Positions 1-6,781 of a stretch of DNA of 12,557 nt are shown here, in pieces. The notes beneath the pieces were generated by a model. The model did no database searches and had not been told where the DNA came from. It saw nothing but the letters and a program-made list of their open reading frames with translations. Each line of letters opens with the position of its first letter. Positions within the stretch are counted from its first letter, which is position 1. The stretch is taken from positions 1-12,557 of the forward strand of contig OUQQ01000593.1 in assembly GCA_900404475.1 (NCBI GenBank). The letters are read 5' to 3'. The position numbers and the translations under genes are program-made. Source of the DNA: Spongospora subterranea (taxonomy: Eukaryota; Endomyxa; Phytomyxea; Plasmodiophorida; Plasmodiophoridae).

Positions 1-178
1 GTCAGCGACGGCGATGCAATGACTTGCCAATTGCCAGATTCCGACTGCACACAGTCGCGTAAAATCCGTTACGTCTAAAAATATCTCGGGACTCATGCTT
101 AGACCCATGCGGTTGGCGGTTGATAGCCGTAACCCAAATGACTCGGGTCTTCATTCCACATTTTGATCGTTCGCAATC
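1..178. other. Region upstream of the secreted-protein gene
   Basis: No firm feature. Frame +1 is open from base 1 to a TAA at 76-78 (25 codons, two cysteines), so it could be the tail of a gene lying to the left, but it is too short to support. The next 100 bases should hold the promoter and 5' leader of the gene starting at 179. I see no clear TATA box and no other motif. Confidence 0.3.
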
Positions 179-1447
179 ATGACAAGTTGGTTGTTGCTAC
201 CTCTGCTGGTACTGGCCTTCGCTCCCCATGTCTTGTCGGTCGTCCTGCATCAACCCTTGGTTAAGTACGCGCCCTCCGACTTCTACAGCAACCCCGTGCG
301 GAACGCAGAGCTCAAAGGATGGCAAGCCGAGCCCATCGGCATAGAACCTCGCCCCATCAAGCATTTTGTCATGCTTAAGAATATTCACATTGACTGGCAA
401 TGTAACATAATAATATCGATGAAGGAACTGTCTGAAGAACTCTACCAACAGGTTCTTCTGGAGTCCAGGCCATATCGTAATTGCCCGTATTCCATTATAC
501 CCCAGGTCGCGACGATCGGTGACGTCGAGATCATGTTTATGCCTGAAGACAAGGACTTGCATTCACTTACCCAGGCCGTGTTCAACTCGCAGAGGATCCG
601 AACTTTGGCCGTGAGACAACAGGCCAAGACATTCAATATGGATGGAATTTATCGACCGTGTCCAAACTCGTTCCAAATTGCGTTCCAGGAATACGGTACC
701 AATGGCCACCGCACGCTCCAGAATGGAGACCTCACCAATTGCGTCCCAGCCGAATGGCCTGCCGATTTCATCTTCGACCAGCAGAGAGATCAGCTGCTAA
801 TGGTCGCAAACCAATGCGGAGACCTTTTTTCGTTCTATCCGGGTGCGACTTTCAACATCGGCGGGACAGCTTGGCTGTACGACCCGGATACTCGCAAAGT
901 CCTGACCTTGACGAAGATGCCGCCCGGCAGGCCGGCGTATATTTCGAAGCCCAGCAGCAACCTCGACATCCTCGAAGACCGTATACCCCTCGAGTTTCAC
1001 CCAAATTACGAGGAACTACCCCAGGACATGCTCTCGAAGCTGAAAAACGGCTTCGTCGATTGGAGTCATACGGCCTTGCGCGCATGTATTCGACAGACGG
1101 GCCTCTACGATGAAGATGTTCGCCAAGGCGCTGGTGCGGATTTGATACAGGCATTCCTGGAAACAAAACCCAAGTTGATGCATCTCGAAGACTGGATCTC
1201 AAACACGATCGCGCCCTCGGTCAACTTCAACATCGTGTTCAAGGTCAAGGGCATCTCCCAGCTGAACACGGATGCGTTGAAATTTGATCGGGAAGAGGGT
1301 GTGGTCTCGGCTCAGTTCGAGGATGTCTCCGACGAAGACCATTATGCCATTGAGAATGCGAGTGACATTCTTTTCCCGTCTTCGCTCAGAGCCAACCTCT
1401 CCACTCGACCCGTCCCTCCGGTTGATGATTTCATGCCAAGCAACTAA
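179..1447 (+). CDS. Secreted protein of unknown function, 422 aa
   Basis: I do not recognise this family. The ORF is intact and intronless. It opens with a classical signal peptide: residues 4-19 are almost all hydrophobic (WLLLPLLVLAFAPHVL) and a signal-peptidase site is plausible after Ser20. No later membrane segment is visible, so the product should be secreted or lumenal. The mature part has six cysteines (75, 102, 161, 188, 213, 303), enough for three disulfides, and two N-glycosylation sequons near the C-terminus (Asn393, Asn406). The middle (about 195-250) alternates aromatic and Gly-rich beta-like stretches such as FNIGGTAWLYDPDTRK. The tail is acidic and Pro-rich. Codon use is more GC-rich and far cleaner than in the AT-rich relics to its right, which supports a functional gene. 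ATG 179 is chosen because it gives the complete signal peptide. A secreted effector, cell-surface or lysosomal protein would all fit; none can be chosen from sequence alone. Confidence 0.75.
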   Translation: MTSWLLLPLLVLAFAPHVLSVVLHQPLVKYAPSDFYSNPVRNAELKGWQAEPIGIEPRPIKHFVMLKNIHIDWQCNIIISMKELSEELYQQVLLESRPYRNCPYSIIPQVATIGDVEIMFMPEDKDLHSLTQAVFNSQRIRTLAVRQQAKTFNMDGIYRPCPNSFQIAFQEYGTNGHRTLQNGDLTNCVPAEWPADFIFDQQRDQLLMVANQCGDLFSFYPGATFNIGGTAWLYDPDTRKVLTLTKMPPGRPAYISKPSSNLDILEDRIPLEFHPNYEELPQDMLSKLKNGFVDWSHTALRACIRQTGLYDEDVRQGAGADLIQAFLETKPKLMHLEDWISNTIAPSVNFNIVFKVKGISQLNTDALKFDREEGVVSAQFEDVSDEDHYAIENASDILFPSSLRANLSTRPVPPVDDFMPSN

Positions 1448-1623
1448 GCCCCATTCAAGTTCAGTTTTCTAATACATTGCTTTGGTATTTTTTCACATAT
1501 TCGTGTGTCAAGTCAATTAAAACCACACTGATCAGCCAATCTCTTCGATACTTCATTTTTCGTCTCAAGAGAATGGTGGTAGCGATGGTGTCGCAAGAGG
1601 TGATAGATTGACTTGATCTTAGG
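1448..1623. other. 3' flank of the secreted-protein gene, no gene seen
   Basis: AT-rich sequence directly after the TAA at 1445-1447, presumably the 3' UTR and polyadenylation region. I see no conserved ORF. A short open minus-strand stretch is present here but cannot be assigned. Confidence 0.4.
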
Positions 1624-1918
1624 TCAGTTGGACTTTGTATTGGCGGCGGCTGCCCGATCAGTGGCCATTGAAGCGATTAAACGAGTCATCTCATTGTTAT
1701 TGATCCAGCGCTTTAGAATAGTTTGACATTCACAGGAAGTTCATGCGCCAGACCGTCGATGATATCGGAATTACTACGCCCATCATCATAATGTCATCCC
1801 ATTGTCCTTCTCGAATCCTTACGACGTGAACCTCGTCACTACCTGGATTGCGAATGAATTGTATTGCAACTCGACCATACCCGAACTCGGCTGCCGCTTC
1901 GTTCGGAATTACAAGTAT
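1624..1918 (-). pseudogene. Unassigned decayed coding block, possibly Ty1/copia-like
   Basis: Two minus-strand open blocks in different frames follow one another: 1918-1730 (62 codons, no ATG, stop just upstream) and 1740-1624. The first has protein-like composition and contains EFGYGRVAIQFIRNPG followed by a segment ending GVVIPISSTVW. The order of a G-x-G-x-V strand, a variable loop and then a V-x-x-P-type strand faintly recalls the region after the active site of Ty1/copia proteases. That reading is weak inference, because no D-S/T-G motif or integrase follows. The frame change between the blocks suggests a relic rather than a live gene. A short host-gene remnant is equally possible. Confidence 0.22.
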
Positions 1919-2099
1919 CTAATTTGCCTTCGTCGATCGCGGGCGTTGATTACATATTGCCACGTCCAGATGGATCAAAGTACAACCTGTCTGTTCGCGA
2001 CCGGACTCCAAAGGCGTGATTTTCATTCAAATTTGAATAAAGGCTGGAAGGCCCGTTTGAGTGGAGTTGGTCGGTGGGCAATAAATGATTTGATGATGT

Positions 2100-2522
2100 A
2101 GTAGAGTACTTTTTGTATTTTGCGAATGATGTAGTGTCGTCAAGATATGCGTTGCTGTTGTTCATATTCAAAGGTGCATTATTGATCTACAATATCCACA
2201 GTAGAGCACTAATACTGGACCCTTGTGGAATTCCATTATTCTGCTCATTATGTAATGACTGCACACTTCGAAAATTTGGACTTCGCACATTCGATTCATT
2301 AACCAATTATCAATTAACAGTGTTAGATATGGCTCTATTCCCAATCGATTCAATATTTTTAGCAAGAGTGATCGTTGGACTCAGTGAAAAGTTTTTCATG
2401 AATGATTCAGAAGTGTGATTTTGGCTTTTTCCGAACCAATGCGTGATTTTCGGCATCCAGTCATCGCTGATTGTCTCGACGCTTTTCTCTCTGCTTACCA
2501 TTGAAAAAAGAAGACCTGCCAT
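2100..2522 (-). pseudogene. LINE-type (non-LTR) reverse transcriptase relic
   Basis: On the minus strand the reverse transcriptase core of a non-LTR retrotransposon can be read across three frames. In order: a QHGFR-like segment (FGKSQNH, about 2435-2415); a KTFH-stop-V block at about 2395-2378, in the place of the usual K-A-F-D-x-V motif, so the first catalytic Asp is His (2384-2386); SLLLKILNRLGI; the segment WLMNRMCEVQI, matching the usual L-x-N-R-x-x-x-V-x-I; GIPQGSSIS (2234-2217 for GIPQGS), the LINE hallmark; and YLDD (2147-2136), the second catalytic box. Spacing between GIPQGS and YLDD is about 33 codons, as in the family. Stops and frameshifts show it is dead. No endonuclease domain, poly-A tail or target-site duplication was recognised, so only the RT part survives. 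It lies beside the truncated end of the gypsy relic and on the same strand. Confidence 0.65.
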
Positions 2523-2581
2523 CTCCTGTGTGAGATTTTCTACCGGTCAATTCGCAAAAGGTTATACAGAGAGGGAGATAA

Positions 2582-3120
2582 CTACAAAATATGTAAGCGC
2601 GAACACAGTTCCTCAATGACGAGATTCTTTAGTGAACACAATACCGAATCGTTTGAACCAATCAACCAATTCATCAACGCGTGATCAGCGTTTGTGCAGG
2701 GTATGAGTTTGACGAAATTGCTAAAGTCGTCCTTCAAAACCAAAATATATTGAAAAGATGCCAGCACTTCGGAGACTGTTTGCTAATAAACAGATAGTCG
2801 TAGAGGATGACTTTGTTCGGTTGTTCTTTGTGAATCACATTTCCGAACGACCGCGGAATAATTTTACCTTTCACGCGAAGACAGTGTAAACAGTGCAGAG
2901 GGAAATCGTTCACTGTCGAATTCATATTCGGCCACCAGAAATGCTTGGCGATTGTGGCAAGCGTGGTGGCGTCGGGAACAAGATGAGCTGAAAATCCCAT
3001 ATGGGCGATAACACAAATGCGGACCTGGAAAGGCTATGTAGGAATCCATATCTGATTGTCGCGGGTCTCCCACGCCAAATCAGTCGCGTCGATGACAAGT
3101 TCGGTGTCGTCGTTCAACAT
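2582..3120 (-). pseudogene. Gypsy integrase remnant
   Basis: The N-terminal zinc-binding part is clear: histidines before and within GFSAH (about 3003-2983), KHFWWPNM (2943), then HCLHC with cysteines at 2892 and 2883. An in-frame stop interrupts the segment before it, near 3030. The core domain follows with ILYDYLFI (Asp at 2799, the expected first catalytic Asp), then, after a frame change near 2760, YILVLKDDFSNFVKLIPC, which is highly typical of the family. A further frame change after NADHAL is followed by a degraded region around 2620-2590 where the second catalytic Asp would be expected (SRH-stop-GTVF). The rest of the core, with the catalytic Glu, and the C-terminal domain are missing. 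The LINE relic begins just beyond. Confidence 0.8.
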
Positions 3121-3344
3121 GAAAAACACGGCCATCGTGTGAGCGATGTGAAGAATGAATACAATCTGACTGGGTTCTAACGATTTCAGTACGCGTTGGC
3201 CAAACAAAAGATTCGCGGAATTGGCAATCGTCGAACGAGACGCGGAGACGCTTGACTTTAATGATTACGTCGTCGCCGTTCTGTTTGACGGGGAATCCGT
3301 TATGCAATCACACAGTGTGCCCAACCGGTTGCAAGCCGTACATA

Positions 3345-4037
3345 CCGATGCTATACTGACATCTCTGCGGTTATCAGCTCCTGCACGCCCCGTCGGGTCC
3401 CAAGATCAGCCCAGACTTTGACTTCTCCAGCCGTGTGCTGGATGTCGAAATTATATTGAGAGAGGTGCATTTCCCATCGGGCGAGGCGGTCCTCAGAGTG
3501 ACGAGAAATTGAAGATGTTCGTGATGTTGGGTCGAGGATGTAGACCAAGTTACGATGATCGGTAATGATTGTAAATGGTGGCTGGGTCTGGAGGAAATGA
3601 TTCAAACGATGGACTCCTTCAACGATAGGGAATCCCTCTTTCTTTATCGTTGCCCAGCGCAGTTGACTTCTTCAAACGCGCCACTGATAAAAGCCAATGG
3701 TTCATGTTGTTTCGAGAATTCTTTGCCATATGTCGTTGAGCGGGATCTGTGTAAGGAAAACTGACCAAAAAGCGTTCGAAGCATCAGGAAAGAAGCATAG
3801 TCTCCAGTCGTCCTTAACGTGAACCATGGTTATCAACTTGGTGAGAACTTGCTTGAATTCGGAAAAACATTTGGCATGTTCAGACGTCCACCCCCTTGAT
3901 CGACAAGATTGGCGCGTCGCAACTGGGTTAGCTTGAATGAATTGATAACTTTTGAGCAGCGGACTAGTAGTTTCTGCAAAGGATCGATCAACTGGGCATA
4001 ACGTGGTATATTCCCTCGTATTCAGTTGATGGAGCAC
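3345..4037 (-). pseudogene. Gypsy RNase H and RT-RNase H connection, frameshifted
   Basis: After the RT domain a connection segment leads to an RNase H fold: CFFPDASNAFWSVFLTQIP (first catalytic Asp at about 3785), then, after frame changes around 3700-3605, KKEGFPIVEGVHRL (the Glu region) and TIITDHRNLVYIL (second Asp at 3560). The block closes with RLARWEMHLSQYNFDIQH and VWADL, the normal end of gypsy RNase H. The final His/Asp part is only loosely preserved. At least two frameshifts and one stop lie inside the domain. It follows the RT directly on the same strand, as expected in a pol polyprotein. Confidence 0.82.
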
Positions 4038-4580
4038 AAGAACCGCTGTAAATCCGCTGCAGTAGTCGGGACGTTAAGAGTTGCTAATGCGGATACCATA
4101 TCTGGGTCGAATGACGTCCCTTCAGCGGAAATAACGCGACCGCACCATTTTACTGTGTTCTTATAGAGATGACATCGATTCGGATTGAGGTTGATGCCGA
4201 AGCGAGCCAAAAGGCCAAGAAGCTTGTTGAGCAAAAATATATAGTGATTGATGTTTTGGGTATAACCCAACAGGTCATAATAGCCTTTGAAGGCGTCCAG
4301 CAAAATATATATATGGATGAGTTACGTAGGTAATTGAGAAGGATATCTATATGTGGCATCGGCCAGATTGTTCGTTCTGATCGGTTGTTCACATCTTTGG
4401 TGTCAATGCATAGACGATGACCACGAACGGACGTGTCCTTTTTGTCGATTACCAGGCAAGCGGACGCGGAACGGGCGTGTGGATTGCGGTAGATGAATCC
4501 GTTCTGCCGCAGATCGTCGGTGTGCTTCTGCATGAAATCTTGATGAACTGGTGAATATCGGCGGGCGCGAACACGGTAAT
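4022..4580 (-). pseudogene. Gypsy reverse transcriptase with its YxDD core deleted
   Basis: The fingers and early palm are well kept: RARRYSPVHQDFMQKH, NGFIYRNPHARSASACLV, RLCIDTKDVNN (the R-x-x-x-D region) and WPMPHIDILL. A frameshift in an AT-dinucleotide tract (about 4305-4315) precedes LDAFKGYY, where the first catalytic Asp lies (4295-4297). Directly after FKGYY the sequence jumps in frame to DLLGYTQ, which belongs at the end of the YxDD region. Roughly 65 to 75 residues usually present between these points are absent, and with them most of the second catalytic box. The thumb continues with LLARFGINLNPNRCHLY, WCGRVIS and ADLQRFLCSIN. A stop sits where the family has Trp at 4022-4024. The enzyme must be inactive. 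Confidence 0.83.
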
Positions 4581-4964
4581 GGGGACAGTCTGCTTTGAAA
4601 TAAATTTTCATAGGCGAGCCCTTTGCCGGCGGATTGTTGACCAGTTTAGTTCTCCACACGTCTTCGTGTCGATACACGATCTCACGTACACGATCTTTAA
4701 ACTCGTTCGTCAGTCCTTCGGCTATTGCACGATCAATCATCATGTCCATTGATTGGTGTACCTCGCTTGTAGATGATTCGCCTATTTCGACCAGGTAAGC
4801 GTCGCCGTGTTCGTTTTCGTAGTCGTCAGGAAACTCCTCTCGCGCGTCGGTGATCATGTTCCGCTTTATACGAAGTCTCGTGTTGATATTATAATCGGCG
4901 TCATCGTCGGTCGTGGGTTCTTCCACCTTTAGATGATTGTCAGATATATTGTCCAGACACTCGA

Positions 4965-5290
4965 TCAATAACGTATGTGGATCAATGCCCAATACGACAT
5001 GTTCGGGCTGACCGATCAGAATGATATCGTCAGACAGGTCCTGTTCAGTGATATAGCACTGACGTCCCCGTAAACTACATGTTCTGCCGGTCGACGTCGA
5101 CAACGTCAAATCCAGTTTGACAGTGGCGACGATTGTGATTGGATTATTGTTGGACGCGTGTTCCGCCCAAAGTAATGGATCATGATATTTCACGCTGATA
5201 ACTTCGGTCTTCTAAAATTCTCGCAGCATGCTGAGCGATAAGGTTGTACGAAACAGTTGTCGAGATCGTATCTCCATGAGTTATGTTTGC
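4965..5290 (-). pseudogene. Gypsy aspartic protease remnant
   Basis: The segment DTISTTVSYNLIAQ starts at 5272 and sits where gypsy proteases have the D-[ST]-G active site, so the Gly is Ile here. After a frameshift near 5190 the C-terminal half follows: IVATVKLDLTLS, a loop, DDIILIGQPE and VLGIDPHTLL, matching the usual I-L-x-G-x-x-x-L-x-x-L-G-x-D pattern. An acidic linker of about 110 codons then runs to the RT. Assignment rests on position between gag and RT plus the C-terminal pattern. The active-site reading alone would be weak. Confidence 0.6.
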
Positions 5291-5880
5291 CGACGCGCAC
5301 GGTTTGGTCGTCTGTATTACTTGATGAAGAGAACGATTGATTGCGTTGGCTTGAATACGCGACAGATCCGTCGTGACATTCTGTTGTTTTGTCTTTGGAA
5401 AAAATTTGCGAACGCCTCTTGCAATTGCGAGAACACGCTGGATGGACAAACATTGAACCCAATGATTTCTCTTGCAAACGAGGCAGCCGCCGTCCGGTGG
5501 TGCCCGACCTTCATATCTCATCCGAATAGCGCCGGGTTAGCGACCTAATGTGTTGTTGTTCCGCCTCTTTCAGAATCAGGTCGAAGAAGAGTCATTCGTC
5601 CTTATTTGCGGTGAGGAGATTCTGGTCATATTGGATGATTCTTTTTCCCTCGGTACTGTTTCGGGCCGGAAGCTCTAGGTACTTGCACTATATTTTATAT
5701 TGTTTTTCTCGGCGTACTCCGTTTCGAGCGCAAACTCTTCAATGTAGCGGTCGAAACATGTGAACATATTCAGACCCCGCGATTCGATGTGTGCCGTTCG
5801 CGGAGTCATCATTGTCTCGTTCTTAATCTTCTCCTCGAAGACCGCCTTGTCGTTGATACTTGATGTGGTCTGAAGGGATT
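5180..5880 (-). pseudogene. Gypsy gag remnant with zinc knuckle
   Basis: A capsid-like, charged, helical segment runs from about 5878 with a stop at 5675-5677. It includes RGLNMFTCFDRYIEEFALET and, beyond the stop in the same frame, FRPETVPREKE. After a second stop and a frame change comes the nucleocapsid zinc knuckle at 5485-5450, CLVCKRNHWVQC. Its spacing is C-x2-C-x3-H-x3-C, whereas C-x2-C-x3/4-H-x4-C is usual, so one residue appears lost. A Lys/Arg-rich and Thr/Ser-rich stretch then leads to the protease. No start codon or 5' boundary can be fixed. Gag probably once began further right, possibly within 5990-6440. Confidence 0.65.
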
Positions 5881-5916
5881 GTCATATTCTGATATATCTT
5901 CAATCCCTTTCAGACT
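5867..5916. repeat. Imperfect hairpin at the gag edge
   Basis: The left arm 5867-5881 (GGTCTGAAGGGATTG) pairs with the right arm 5901-5916 (CAATCCCTTTCAGACT), with one single-base bulge and a 19-base AT-rich loop. The left arm lies in the first readable gag codons and the right arm lies outside the element. It could be a foldback left at a breakpoint or the tip of a lost terminal structure. Confidence 0.7.
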
Positions 5917-5989
5917 ACCTTAAGTGTCATTGGGAATTGTTGATTCAGAGTAAATTGATGAAACGATTATGGCAATGATTGATCAATTG

Positions 5990-6440
5990 TCATGAAGTTA
6001 ACTTGTGAGAATCTGGTGTTAACTTGTGTCGAGCGAGTCCTGGGGCAGTTCGATAATTGCATGGCCAGCAGCATTGGGTTGTCGACCTCTAACTGGTTTA
6101 ACCTTTTTTGGCAATAATGTGTTGAATCTGTCTCAATGAGAACTGGGCTTCGATGGGCAGACTTTGTTGCAATATATGGAGGTTCATGATGCGTTCCTCA
6201 GTTTTTGTCCAGAATTCGTTATCGTCTGCACGTGAGCCAAGTCCTATCCGTCTAAAATTGAAGATATTGCAACGATAAAGTTGGATATTGATAAACTTTA
6301 TGAAACTTTATTTATTCAAAGAGTTGTTGGATACGAGTAATCACGACGAATAGTCCCTCTTTTATGATTGCTGAAACCAGGCAGACATCAATGGTAATCA
6401 GGGAATATCGACAATAATGAAGATCAAACAGGTCCATCAA
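5990..6440 (-). other. Candidate small spliced gene or element leader, minus strand
   Basis: Two minus-strand blocks too short for routine ORF calling have protein-like composition. Block 1, with ATG at 6437 and stop at 6312 (41 codons), contains YSLITIDVCLVSAIIKEGLF. It is preceded by a possible acceptor (AG at 6442-6441, with a TTAAC branch-like site before it) and followed by overlapping AATAAATAAA. Block 2, 6251-6098 after a pyrimidine-rich acceptor (TTTTAG), contains FWTKTEERIMNLHILQQSLP and IEAQFSLRQIQHIIAKKG. A possible intron, 6102-6040, would join it to a short tail ending at 5990 that contains a 7-residue repeat. I could not connect blocks 1 and 2 in phase. Block 2 looks like a coiled coil and, lying on the same strand just before gag, may instead be gag N-terminal debris. 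No family is recognised. Confidence 0.25.
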
Positions 6441-6781
6441 CTAATGGTTAATCGACATATTTACAAACGGTGAATGTTGGTCGACTACCAATGATATCAG
6501 TAGACTTCTGTCAGATATACAATACTTATCGTTATTTACTTAATCTAATCAAAATGGTGTGTGCTGACAAGTGAAGGAGATGTCGTCGAAAACTATGTGA
6601 AAATTTGACCAATGCTTTTAACGAATGATCGATCGGGAAGATGGAGTCGGGCTAGGGCAGCGCCGCCGGGCCATTGGACCCAGTCCGGATAATATACGAC
6701 TGGATAGGAGATGGCGATGGAGTCGAGGTGGGTTGGGTTACTACTGGCCCTGTATCGCCATGACCCTGGACACTAATCGCC
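6441..6781. other. Upstream region of UFSP2, no gene seen
   Basis: The left half is AT-rich and the right half (6640-6781) is GC-rich, with a purine-rich plus strand. It should hold the UFSP2 promoter and leader. An antisense open stretch at 6652-6837 overlaps the UFSP2 start and looks like a shadow. No TATA box, RNA gene or conserved motif was recognised. Confidence 0.4.

Larger units (their letters stand above)
2580..5880 (-). mobile_element. Decayed Ty3/gypsy retrotransposon (gag-pol remnant)
   Basis: About 3.3 kb on the minus strand shows the Ty3/gypsy order: gag with a zinc knuckle, aspartic protease, reverse transcriptase, RNase H, integrase. Every domain is recognisable but each is broken by stops, frameshifts or deletions, so the copy cannot be autonomous. 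Integrase stops abruptly near 2582, before the last catalytic residue would be reached, and gag begins abruptly near 5880. I could not find a direct repeat between the flanks (1450-2580 and 5900-6640) that would represent LTRs, nor a clear primer-binding site or polypurine tract. The motifs (WPMPH, FKGY, WCGRVIS, ADLQRF, FPDAS, TDHRNLVYI) resemble gypsy elements of oomycete-type protists. That lineage comparison is from memory and is inference. Confidence 0.85.

Noticed and set aside
197..1202. Several antisense and shifted open frames inside the secreted-protein gene
   Set aside because: They lie wholly within the 422-codon frame, lack signal or domain features, and are explained as shadows of its GC-rich codons.
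1450..6640. LTRs flanking the gypsy relic
   Set aside because: By eye no long direct repeat links the two flanks. A self-alignment of 1450-2580 against 5880-6640 would be decisive.
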